The notes beneath the pieces were generated by a model. The model searched no databases, was not told where the DNA came from, and saw only the letters and a program-made list of their open reading frames with translations. Made by a program: the position numbers and the translations under genes. From Gemmatimonadales bacterium (GTDB lineage Bacteria; Gemmatimonadota; Gemmatimonadetes; Gemmatimonadales; GWC2-71-9), in contig JAICEH010000014.1 in NCBI GenBank assembly GCA_025924275.1, positions 1 through 16,919 on the forward strand: DNA of 16,919 bases, given 5' to 3'. Shown here in pieces: positions 11,310-16,919 of this stretch (the first letter of the stretch is position 1; each line of letters opens with the position of its first letter).

Positions 11310-12916
11310 CGGGCCGGGATCCCGCCCAGGACGTGCTCCGCGAGGGCGGTGATGGTGAGGCTCGGGTTGACGCCCGGGTTCCCCGGCATGATCGAGCCGT
11401 CCACCACGTAGAGCCCGGGGTAGCCGTGCACCTGGCCATCGGCACCGACCACGCCCTCCTCGGCGTCGGCCCCCATCGGGCAGCCGCCCAGGATGTGCGC
11501 CGTCATCGGGATGTTGAAGAGCCCCTCGTTGATCGAGCCCATCGTGACCCCGTCCACCCGCGCGGCGAACCGGCGCGTCACCTCGTGCGCCACGCCGATG
11601 GCCGGCGCCTGCGCGTGGCCCTCCTCCGGGCTCGACACCAGGTCCTTCCGGAACCCGGTCCAGACCGCGCGGCCCGGGCGGAGCCGGATCCAGGTGTCCT
11701 CGGTCTGCATCGCGAGGAGGATGGTGGTGCGCTCCGCCCAGCCCGGCAGGAAGTGGGTGCGGAGGAAGTCGCGGGGATGGCTGAGGACGTGGGCCACCGA
11801 CTGGAGCACCCGCGACGGGATGCTCCCCTGCTCCAGCATCGGGCCGCTCAGGAACCGCATCGTGCTCGAACCGGCGGGGTAGCGCACCGGCTCGATGGCG
11901 GTGACGTCGTCCACCCGCACGATCGAGGTGATGGCGACCCCCTGGCTCCAGTCGGTGTCGGTCCGGCGGCTCACCGCGCCCAGCAGCGCCTCGTTGTTGG
12001 TGCGCACCCGGTCGCCCAGGGTCGGCGAGAGCCGCGCGAGCGAGCCGGTCTCGTCCCGGCAGCGGAAGAGGAGCCGCTGGGTGCCGAGCGCGCCGGCGCC
12101 GACCACCACCGTGCGGGCCCGCGCGCGGCCGGCCTCGCCGCGCCAGCGCCGGGAGGTCCGCCGCCAGGTCACCTCGTAGCGCGCCCCGTCGGGCTGGCCG
12201 TCGGGGAGCGGCCGGATGTCGCGCACCTCCGCCAGCGGCTCGATCCGGGCGCCCCGCCGCTCGGCGAACCAGAGGTAGTTCTTGGGCAGGGTGTTCTTGG
12301 CATTGAACCGGCAGCCCACCATGCACCCGCCGCAGAACCGGCAGCCCCGCCGCGCCGGCCCCTCGCCGCCGAAGTACGGGTCGGGCACTTCCCTGCCCTC
12401 CTCGCCCGGCGGCGCGAAGTAGGCGCCGACGGTGGTGGGCTGGAAGGTGCCGGCGGTGCCGAGCTCACCGGCGATCTCCTGGAGGATCCGGTCCGCGGGC
12501 CCGAGGCGCGGGTTGGTGGCGACGCCGAGCATCCGGCGGGCGGTGGCGTAGTGCGGCGCCAGCACCGCGCGCCAGTCGGCCAGATGGCGCCACGCCTCGG
12601 TGTCGAAGAGATGGTCGGCGGGCGCGGTGAGGACGTTGGCGTAGCCCAGGCTCCCGCCGCCCACGCCGGCGCCGTGCAACACCCAGACGTCGCGGAAGGG
12701 GCTGATCTCGAGGATCCCGAAGCAGCGAAGCGCCGGCATCCAGAGATAGCGGCTCGCGTGCCAGGTGGTCTTCGGGAAGTCGGCGTCCTCGAACCGCCGG
12801 CCCCGCTCCAGCACCAGCGTCCGGTGGCCCTTCTCGGCCAGGCGGAGCGCCGCGACGCTCCCGCCGAAGCCGGAGCCGATGACGATGGAGTCGTACGTCG
12901 GGGTGGGAGCGGGCAT
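11306..12916 (-). CDS. GMC-family FAD oxidoreductase (cholesterol-oxidase/fatty-alcohol-oxidase-like) with four-Cys motif
   Basis: The protein is 536 residues from the ATG at 12916, just before the Rossmann motif IVIGSGFGGS (11-20). HGAGVGGGSLGYANV (81-95) is the FAD-contacting segment. VVVGAGALGTQRLL (270-283) is the second dinucleotide-like motif. HILGGCPMG (474-482) carries the likely catalytic His, and PGVNPSLTI (514-522) the conserved Asn. An insert holds C192, C195, C198 and C202 in ferredoxin-like C-x2-C-x2-C-x3-C spacing (GCRFCGGCMVGCRFNAKNTL). Relatives oxidise sterols or long-chain alcohols. Overlap with the acyltransferase gene suggests lipid metabolism. A TATCTT box 6 nt upstream of the ATG, with no Shine-Dalgarno, suggests a leaderless transcript starting within or beside the 10-bp repeat array. 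Confidence 0.88.
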   Translation of the reverse strand: MPAPTPTYDSIVIGSGFGGSVAALRLAEKGHRTLVLERGRRFEDADFPKTTWHASRYLWMPALRCFGILEISPFRDVWVLHGAGVGGGSLGYANVLTAPADHLFDTEAWRHLADWRAVLAPHYATARRMLGVATNPRLGPADRILQEIAGELGTAGTFQPTTVGAYFAPPGEEGREVPDPYFGGEGPARRGCRFCGGCMVGCRFNAKNTLPKNYLWFAERRGARIEPLAEVRDIRPLPDGQPDGARYEVTWRRTSRRWRGEAGRARARTVVVGAGALGTQRLLFRCRDETGSLARLSPTLGDRVRTNNEALLGAVSRRTDTDWSQGVAITSIVRVDDVTAIEPVRYPAGSSTMRFLSGPMLEQGSIPSRVLQSVAHVLSHPRDFLRTHFLPGWAERTTILLAMQTEDTWIRLRPGRAVWTGFRKDLVSSPEEGHAQAPAIGVAHEVTRRFAARVDGVTMGSINEGLFNIPMTAHILGGCPMGADAEEGVVGADGQVHGYPGLYVVDGSIMPGNPGVNPSLTITALAEHVLGGIPAR

Positions 12917-12928
12917 CGGGGGAAGATA
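12917..12928 (-). promoter_or_regulatory. Putative -10 box of the GMC oxidase (leaderless)
   Basis: On the minus strand TATCTT (12928 to 12923) is followed by six bases and then the ATG at 12916. It abuts the CGGCTGAGGG array, so any -35 element would lie within the repeats. The preceding CCGCC matches the CCGCC before the parA box. Confidence 0.45.
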
Positions 12929-12930
12929 GG

Positions 12931-13050
12931 CGGCTGAGGGCGGCTGAGGGCGGCTGAGGGCGGCTGAGGGCGGCTGAGGACGGCTGAAGCCGGCTGAAGT
13001 GACCGCACATCCCCAGCCGTCCTCAGCCGCCCTTAGCCGTCCCCAGCCGT
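12931..13050. repeat. 10-bp tandem array with inverted partner between aldolase and GMC oxidase genes
   Basis: Seven exact-phase 10-bp units of CGGCTGAGGG (12931-13000; the last three diverge to ...GAGGA, ...GAAGC, ...GAAGT) are followed by a 10-bp spacer. Then come four units of CCCCAGCCGT/CCTCAGCCGC type (13011-13050), which is the reverse-complement orientation. It fills nearly all the 137-bp gap between the aldolase stop and the GMC start. An imperfect hairpin of about 30 bp is possible. Confidence 0.9.
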
Positions 13051-13053
13051 CCC

Positions 13054-14100
13054 CTACCGCACCCCCGCCACCGCGATCCGGATGGCCTCGGCGAAGGCGT
13101 CCACCTCCGCCTCGGTGGTGGCGAAGGTGGTCATCCAGCGGACCTCGTCCGCCGCCTCGTCCCAGACGTAGAAGTAGTAGTCCTCCTGCAGCGCGCGGAT
13201 GGCGCGGCGCGGGAGCACGGCGAACACCGCGTTGGCCTCGACCCGCTGGGTGATGAGCAGCCCCGGGGTCCCCCGCACTGCCGCCTCGAGCCGCCGGGCC
13301 ATCCGGTTGGCGTGGTGCGCGTTGGCGAGCCAGGTCCCGCCTGCCAGCACCGCCTCGAACTGCGCCGCGACGAAGCGCATCTTGGACGCGAGCCCCATTC
13401 CCTGCTTCCGGATGTAGGGAAAGTCGAGGGCCCGGTCCCGCACCCGGTCGAAGAAGACCACCGCCTCGGCCGACATCAGCCCGTTCTTCGTGCCGCCGAA
13501 GCTCAGCACGTCCACCCCTGCCCTCCAGGTGAACTCCGCCAGCGGCACGCCGAGCGAGGCGGCGGCGTTGGCGAGCCGGGCGCCGTCCATGTGCACCAGC
13601 AGGCCGTTGCCGTGGGCCAGGTCGGCCAGCTCCCCCACCTGCTCCACCGTGTACACGGTGCCGTACTCGGTGGCCTGGGTCAGCGAGACCACCGCCGGCT
13701 GCACGTGGTGCTCGACCCCGACGCCGCGGATCCGGCTGCGCAGGCCATCGGGCGTGAGGCGGCCGTCGCGCGTGGGCACGGTGAGGAGCTTGCAGCCGAT
13801 GAACCGCTCGGGAGCCCCGCATTCGTCCACCGCGACGTGCGCCTGCTCGGCGCAGATGATGCCGTGCCACGCCCGGGTGACCGCGGCGAGCCCGAGGACA
13901 TTCGCCGCCGTCCCGCCCCAGGTGAAGTACACCTCCGCGTCGGCATCCAGCGCGGCGCGGATCCGGTCGGCCGCCCGCCGGCTGAGCGCATCGGCGCCGT
14001 AGGGCTCGGCGTAGCCCTGGTTGGCCGCGGCGAGGGCCTCGAGCACGGCCGGGTGGGCCCCGGCGCTGTTGTCGGAGGCGAAGCTCCGGAGCGCCGTCAC
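13054..14100 (-). CDS. Low-specificity threonine-aldolase-type PLP enzyme
   Basis: This 348-residue fold-type I PLP enzyme of the beta-eliminating lyase family would cleave L-threonine or related beta-hydroxy amino acids to glycine and an aldehyde. SFASDNSAGAHPAV (6-19) is the N-terminal family signature, and YGADALSRRA corresponds to the usual YG.D motif. AEQAHV holds H88, which stacks on PLP. HMDGARLANA (170-179) has the pyridine-binding D172, and SFGGTKNGL (200-208) the Schiff-base K205. All key residues are present. The start is GTG at 14100, overlapping the VOC stop as GTGA; this gives the conserved N-terminus, whereas the longer frame shadows the VOC and queG genes. A related amino-acid lyase specificity cannot be excluded. 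Confidence 0.88.
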   Translation of the reverse strand: MTALRSFASDNSAGAHPAVLEALAAANQGYAEPYGADALSRRAADRIRAALDADAEVYFTWGGTAANVLGLAAVTRAWHGIICAEQAHVAVDECGAPERFIGCKLLTVPTRDGRLTPDGLRSRIRGVGVEHHVQPAVVSLTQATEYGTVYTVEQVGELADLAHGNGLLVHMDGARLANAAASLGVPLAEFTWRAGVDVLSFGGTKNGLMSAEAVVFFDRVRDRALDFPYIRKQGMGLASKMRFVAAQFEAVLAGGTWLANAHHANRMARRLEAAVRGTPGLLITQRVEANAVFAVLPRRAIRALQEDYYFYVWDEAADEVRWMTTFATTEAEVDAFAEAIRIAVAGVR

Positions 14101-14468
14101 GGCGTGGCCCCCGGGAACCGGTCCTCCCAGAGCGCCATCACGTTCCCGTCCGGATCCGCCACCAGGGCCATCACGCCGAAGGCGGTCTGGCTCGGCTCGG
14201 CCACGATGGTCGCACCGCGGGCGCGGAGTGCCTCGCAGCGGGCGGGCACGTCGTCGGCGAAGAAGGTGAGCCCGGTATGGCGGCCGACCATCGCCTTCGC
14301 GTCGGGATGGACGGCGGGATGCACGCCAAGCCGGGTCTCGCCGTCGAGGAACTCGGCGCCGAAGCTGCCCAGCTTCTCGAGCGGGAGGCCGAGGTGGTCG
14401 CGGTAGAAGACGAGGGCGCGGTCGAGGTCGGTGACGAAGATGGCGGCGCTGTGGAGGCGGATGGGCAT
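14097..14468 (-). CDS. VOC-superfamily protein with degenerate metal site
   Basis: This 123-residue protein is one VOC module: LHSAAIFVTDLDRALVFY and LGLPLEKLG (5-34) open it and ALVADPDGNVMALWE (101-115) closes it. The positions that normally bind metal appear replaced: Ser7 for the first His, Gly66 for the second and Ala112 for the Glu. A binding-type or inactive relative is therefore more likely than a metalloenzyme. It sits 9 bp after queG and overlaps the aldolase by GTGA. There is no Shine-Dalgarno. TAGTTT on the minus strand (14480 to 14475, overlapping the queG stop) lies six bases before ATG, so it may also have its own leaderless promoter. The ligand is unknown. Confidence 0.8.
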   Translation of the reverse strand: MPIRLHSAAIFVTDLDRALVFYRDHLGLPLEKLGSFGAEFLDGETRLGVHPAVHPDAKAMVGRHTGLTFFADDVPARCEALRARGATIVAEPSQTAFGVMALVADPDGNVMALWEDRFPGATP

Positions 14469-14477
14469 CGGCGAAAA

Positions 14478-15488
14478 CTAAGCGGGCTCCGACGGTCCGT
14501 CCCGTCGCGCGGTGGTGCCGCCGAGCCGCCGAGCCGCCCTCAGGTTCCGGTCCATGCCCCCGCGGCCCGGCCGCGCGAAGGCGGTGCGCCCGTAGCGCTC
14601 GGCGAACCCGGCGTCGGTCATCCGGGCGAAGTGGTCCGGCGGGAGAGGGTCGAGGTCGGCCTCGGGGCGGGGAAGGAGCTCGGGGAAGGGCGTCGGGGCA
14701 GCGAACTTCACGTTCCAGGGGCACACCTCGTTGCAGACGTCGCAGCCGAAGGCCCAGCCGTCGAGGTGGGGGGCCAGCTCCGCCGGGATCGGGCCCTTCT
14801 GCTCGATGGTCAGGTAGCTGATGCACCGGGTGGCGTCGAGCACCCCCGGCTCGGGAAACGCGCCAGTCGGACACGACTGTAAGCAGCGAGTGCAACTACC
14901 ACAGTGGTCGGTCTCGAATGGCGGGTCCGGGGCCAGGACCAGATCGGTGAAGACGGTTCCGATGAAGGTCCAGGATCCGAGCCCTGGGCGGATCAGCATC
15001 GTGTTCTTGCCGATCCAGCCGAGCCCGGCCTGTCGGGCCAGTTCCCGCTCGGGAACGGGCCCTGCGTCGAGGAAGGGCCGGGCGAAGGTGGCTCCGCACC
15101 CCTGGAGCCAGCGGGCCAGCTCCCCGAGCCGGGTGCCGACGACGTCGTGGTAGTCGAGGCCGCGGGCGTAGCGGGCGACGCGGATCGCCGGTCGCTGCTC
15201 GTCCTTCGCCGTTCGCTGATCGTCGCCCGCGTCACCATAGTAAGTAGCCAGTACTACTACTATACTTCTGACGCCTTCTACGATGAGCCGCGGGTCGTTC
15301 CGGCGCCTGGCCTGGCGGTGCAGGTAGCGCATCGTGCCCGCCATTCCGGACGCGAGCCAGCGGTCGAGCTGCTCCGCGGTCCGGGAGGGCAGGGGGGCGG
15401 GGGTGGCGATGCCGCAGGCACTGAACCCGAGTTCCAGCGCCCGCGCCTTGACCTCATCGGGGGTCGGGAGTCGCGAGTCGCGAGTCAC
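14478..15488 (-). CDS. queG: Epoxyqueuosine reductase QueG
   Basis: QueG (336 residues) uses cobalamin and two [4Fe-4S] clusters to reduce epoxyqueuosine to queuosine in tRNA wobble position 34. RVARYARGLDYHDVV (103-117) and DAGPVPERELARQAGLGWIGKNTMLI (141-166) are the cobalamin/active-site signatures. Cluster ligands are C196, C199, C202, C206 and C222, C249, C252, C256. No other queuosine gene is nearby. The start is GTG at 15488, which lies inside a GAGTCGC heptad array, so residues 2-7 are repeat-encoded. Residues 89-100 (DDQRTAKDEQRP) are a loop encoded by GTTCGCT-type heptads. Two stretches use unusually AT-rich codons: residues 75-86 (ATA, three GTA, ACT, TAT) and around the first cluster, with a TTA codon at L203. 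The protein appears intact. Confidence 0.93.
   Translation of the reverse strand: MTRDSRLPTPDEVKARALELGFSACGIATPAPLPSRTAEQLDRWLASGMAGTMRYLHRQARRRNDPRLIVEGVRSIVVVLATYYGDAGDDQRTAKDEQRPAIRVARYARGLDYHDVVGTRLGELARWLQGCGATFARPFLDAGPVPERELARQAGLGWIGKNTMLIRPGLGSWTFIGTVFTDLVLAPDPPFETDHCGSCTRCLQSCPTGAFPEPGVLDATRCISYLTIEQKGPIPAELAPHLDGWAFGCDVCNEVCPWNVKFAAPTPFPELLPRPEADLDPLPPDHFARMTDAGFAERYGRTAFARPGRGGMDRNLRAARRLGGTTARRDGPSEPA
15190..15280. repeat. Heptad array plus AT-rich segment inside queG
   Basis: Five heptads (GGTCGCT, GCTCGTC, CTTCGCC, GTTCGCT, GATCGTC) fill 15190-15224. Their consensus GTTCGCT is that of the array upstream of ndh. Twenty bp later begins an AT-rich run with an imperfect inverted repeat, ATAGTAAGTAG and CTACTACTAT around 15236-15263. 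Segment 15244-15260 matches 9254-9270 at 14 of 17 positions. Confidence 0.55.
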
Positions 15489-15544
15489 GATTCGCCGGTT
15501 CGACGGGCGGCTCGCGACTCGCAGCTCGCCGCTCGCGACGCGCG
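15461..15544. repeat. GAGTCGC heptad array and its reverse complement at the ndh-queG junction
   Basis: Period-7 units run GAGTCGC, GAGTCGC, GAGTCAC, GATTCGC (15468-15495). After two diverged units come GCTCGCG, ACTCGCA, GCTCGCC, GCTCGCG (15510-15537), which read as GCGACTC-type units in shifted phase. The array fills the whole 58-bp gap and the first codons of queG. The queG GTG start (15486-15488) lies within the third unit. Confidence 0.8.
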
Positions 15545-15546
15545 TC

Positions 15547-16848
15547 TCATTCGGAGAGCAGCGCCTGCTCCGGATTCCCCAGCGGCTCCTCGTCGGTGAT
15601 GAGCCGGGCGCCCCGCTTGTAGGTGAAGTAGCTCACCGCCCACTCGGTGAGCACCACGGCGCGGTTCCGGAAGCCGATCAGGAAGGCGATGTGGATGAAG
15701 ATCCAGAGGAGCCAGGCGATGAGCCCGCCGAACTCGAACCGCCCGATGTCCGCCACGGCGCGGCCGCGGCCGATCACGGCGAGCTGCCCCTTGTCGAAGT
15801 AGCGGAACTCGCCCCGCGGCCGGCCGGCGAGGTCGGCGCGGATGGCGGCGGCGGCGAACTTCCCCATCTGGATGGCGCCGGGACAGAGGGCCGGCACCGG
15901 GGAGCCATCGGGACGCCCGTGCGTGAAGCAGGCGGCATCGCCCAGCACGAACACCTCGGGGTGGCCGGGGAGGGAGCAGTCGGGTTCGACGATCGCGCGG
16001 CCCTGGGTGTCGAGCGGCGTGCCGAGGGTCCCGAGCAGCGGGCTCGCCACGTTGCCGGCGGCCCAGACCACGTTGTGGGTGGGGATGGTCCAGCCCGCCG
16101 CCACCACGCAGCCGGGACGGATGTCGGAGACGAACGACTCCACCCGCACCTCGACGCCCAGGCGACGGAGATCCTCCTTGGCGCGCTGCCCCAGGTGTTC
16201 GGGGTAGGTGGAGAGGACCCGGGGCGACGCCTCCAGCAGCATCACCACCGCCTCGCGCGGGTCGATGTGCCGGAAATCCTTGGCCAGCGCATACTTGCGG
16301 ATTTCGGCCAGGGCTCCCGCCAGCTCGATCCCGGTGGGGCCGCCGCCCACCACCACGAAGGTGAGGTAGGCGTGACGCTGCACCGGATCGGGCTCGCGCT
16401 CGGCCGCCTCGAAGGCGAGCAGCACCCGCCGACGGATGGTCTCCGCGTCCTCGATGCTCTTGAGCCCCGGCGCCAGCGGCTCCCATTCGGCGTCCCGGCC
16501 GAAGTAGTGATGCCGGGTGCCCGGGGCCAGGACGAGGGTGTCGTACTCGACGGCGGTGCCGTCGGCCAGCTCGACCCGCCGCGCGGCGACGTCGACCCGC
16601 GCGGCCTCGCCCAGCAGCACCTGGGTGTTCCGCTGGCGGGAGAAGATCGACCGGATGGGGGAGGCGATGTCGTTGGGTGCGAGCGCCGCGCTCGCCACCT
16701 GGTAGAGCATCGGCTGGAAGAGGTGGTGGTTGCGGCGATCGATCAGCGTGATCTCGACCGGGGCGCGCCGGAGGGCCCGGGCGCAGTAGAGCCCGGCGAA
16801 GCCGCCGCCGACGATGACGACCCTCTGGCGAGCGGTAGCGCTGTTCAC
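15547..16848 (-). CDS. ndh: Type II NADH dehydrogenase (NDH-2)
   Basis: This 433-residue non-proton-pumping NADH:quinone oxidoreductase passes electrons from NADH through FAD to the quinone pool. The FAD Rossmann motif is VVIVGGGFAGL (10-20). The NAD motif is FVVVGGGPTGIELAG (164-178), including the Glu typical of NADH preference after the glycines. The second FAD motif is VFVLGDAA (299-306), and AIQMGKFAAAAI (325-336) is the quinone/FAD-proximal helix. A C-terminal hydrophobic helix, GGLIAWLLWIFIHIAFLIG (374-392), provides the membrane anchor. The GTG at 16848 is chosen because the FAD domain begins ten residues later. The start codon itself lies in a unit of an AGCGAAC-type heptad array. 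It is probably the first gene of the minus-strand group, and its promoter lies at or beyond the window edge. Confidence 0.94.
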   Translation of the reverse strand: MNSATARQRVVIVGGGFAGLYCARALRRAPVEITLIDRRNHHLFQPMLYQVASAALAPNDIASPIRSIFSRQRNTQVLLGEAARVDVAARRVELADGTAVEYDTLVLAPGTRHHYFGRDAEWEPLAPGLKSIEDAETIRRRVLLAFEAAEREPDPVQRHAYLTFVVVGGGPTGIELAGALAEIRKYALAKDFRHIDPREAVVMLLEASPRVLSTYPEHLGQRAKEDLRRLGVEVRVESFVSDIRPGCVVAAGWTIPTHNVVWAAGNVASPLLGTLGTPLDTQGRAIVEPDCSLPGHPEVFVLGDAACFTHGRPDGSPVPALCPGAIQMGKFAAAAIRADLAGRPRGEFRYFDKGQLAVIGRGRAVADIGRFEFGGLIAWLLWIFIHIAFLIGFRNRAVVLTEWAVSYFTYKRGARLITDEEPLGNPEQALLSE

Positions 16849-16898
16849 TGGTCGCGGTTCACTGGTTGCTTTTCGCTGTTCGCTCTTCGCTGTTCGCT
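16843..16898. repeat. GTTCGCT heptad array over the ndh start codon
   Basis: Eight contiguous heptads: GTTCACT, GGTCGCG, GTTCACT, GGTTGCT, TTTCGCT, GTTCGCT, CTTCGCT, GTTCGCT. On the ndh strand the unit reads AGCGAAC or AGTGAAC, and the GTG start is part of an A-GTG-AAC unit. The array is most regular away from the gene and decays toward it. Confidence 0.85.
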
Positions 16899-16919
16899 GG
16901 GGCGGGGCGGGGGGGAAGG
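16899..16919. other. G-run sequence at the window edge upstream of ndh
   Basis: The plus strand carries G4, G4 and G7 runs separated by single C residues, capable of compact G-quadruplex formation. It lies on the template side upstream of ndh. No promoter box is visible before the window ends. Confidence 0.4.

Noticed and set aside
11333..12937. Long plus-strand open frame of 534 codons opposite the GMC oxidase
   Set aside because: It has Arg/Gly/Pro/His-rich shadow composition and no recognisable motif. Long antisense frames are expected at this GC content, and the minus strand has clear domain motifs.
12931..13050. CRISPR-like repeat array
   Set aside because: Units are 10 bp with no spacers, there is an inverted partner block, and no cas gene lies nearby.
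13701..13712. CACGTG core as a possible parS site for the ParB in this window
   Set aside because: Only the central six bases fit the canonical parS palindrome; the flanks do not, and it lies inside the aldolase coding sequence.
14880..14882. bldA-type developmental control by the TTA codon in queG
   Set aside because: One TTA in a presumably non-actinobacterial genome does not support that mechanism. It was kept only as a codon-usage observation.

Overview
The window is a very GC-rich, densely packed stretch of bacterial chromosome with 16 protein-coding genes (one cut by the left edge). I found no rRNA, tRNA, insertion sequence or CRISPR. The overall protein style, the parAB-M23-bactofilin linkage and the leaderless-looking promoters suggest a soil- or sediment-type Gram-negative lineage. 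Gemmatimonadota is my best guess and a myxobacterium-like lineage the alternative, but nothing here proves either.

Plus strand, left part: the C-terminus of a globin-like protein whose proximal histidine position holds Phe, then a small VOC-fold protein. From 945 to 9170 runs a nine-gene operon in which every start codon overlaps the previous stop: parA, parB, a membrane-anchored M23 peptidase, a bactofilin, a BMP-family lipoprotein, a Nif3-like metal-binding protein, a two-domain sugar/nucleoside-type ABC ATPase and two permeases. The first four genes look like a chromosome-segregation and cell-shape module. The lipoprotein, ATPase and permeases form a complete nucleoside-type (BmpDEFG/NupNOPQ-like) importer. 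After a strong hairpin/G-quadruplex region and an AT-rich promoter island comes a stand-alone archaeal-type AAA ATPase.

Minus strand, right part, read right to left: type II NADH dehydrogenase (ndh), epoxyqueuosine reductase (queG), a second VOC protein, a threonine-aldolase-type PLP enzyme, a GMC oxidoreductase with a ferredoxin-like four-cysteine motif, and a PlsC-type acyltransferase. The acyltransferase converges on the ATPase gene at a shared bidirectional terminator-like hairpin.

The most unusual signal is a family of short degenerate tandem arrays with unit length 7, 9, 10, 11 or 13 bp. They sit on gene junctions, often over the start or stop codon, and frequently occur as a forward array followed by its reverse complement, so they could fold into long hairpins. 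Some also lie inside coding sequence: a ParB linker, a QueG loop, the N-terminus of the ABC ATPase, and several C-termini. Different loci use different units. Two arrays (near 9243 and 15224) are followed by the same AT-rich 17-mer, which suggests a composite element. Three genes (parA, the GMC oxidase, the second VOC) have a TAnnTT box 6-7 nt before ATG and no Shine-Dalgarno, suggesting leaderless mRNAs.
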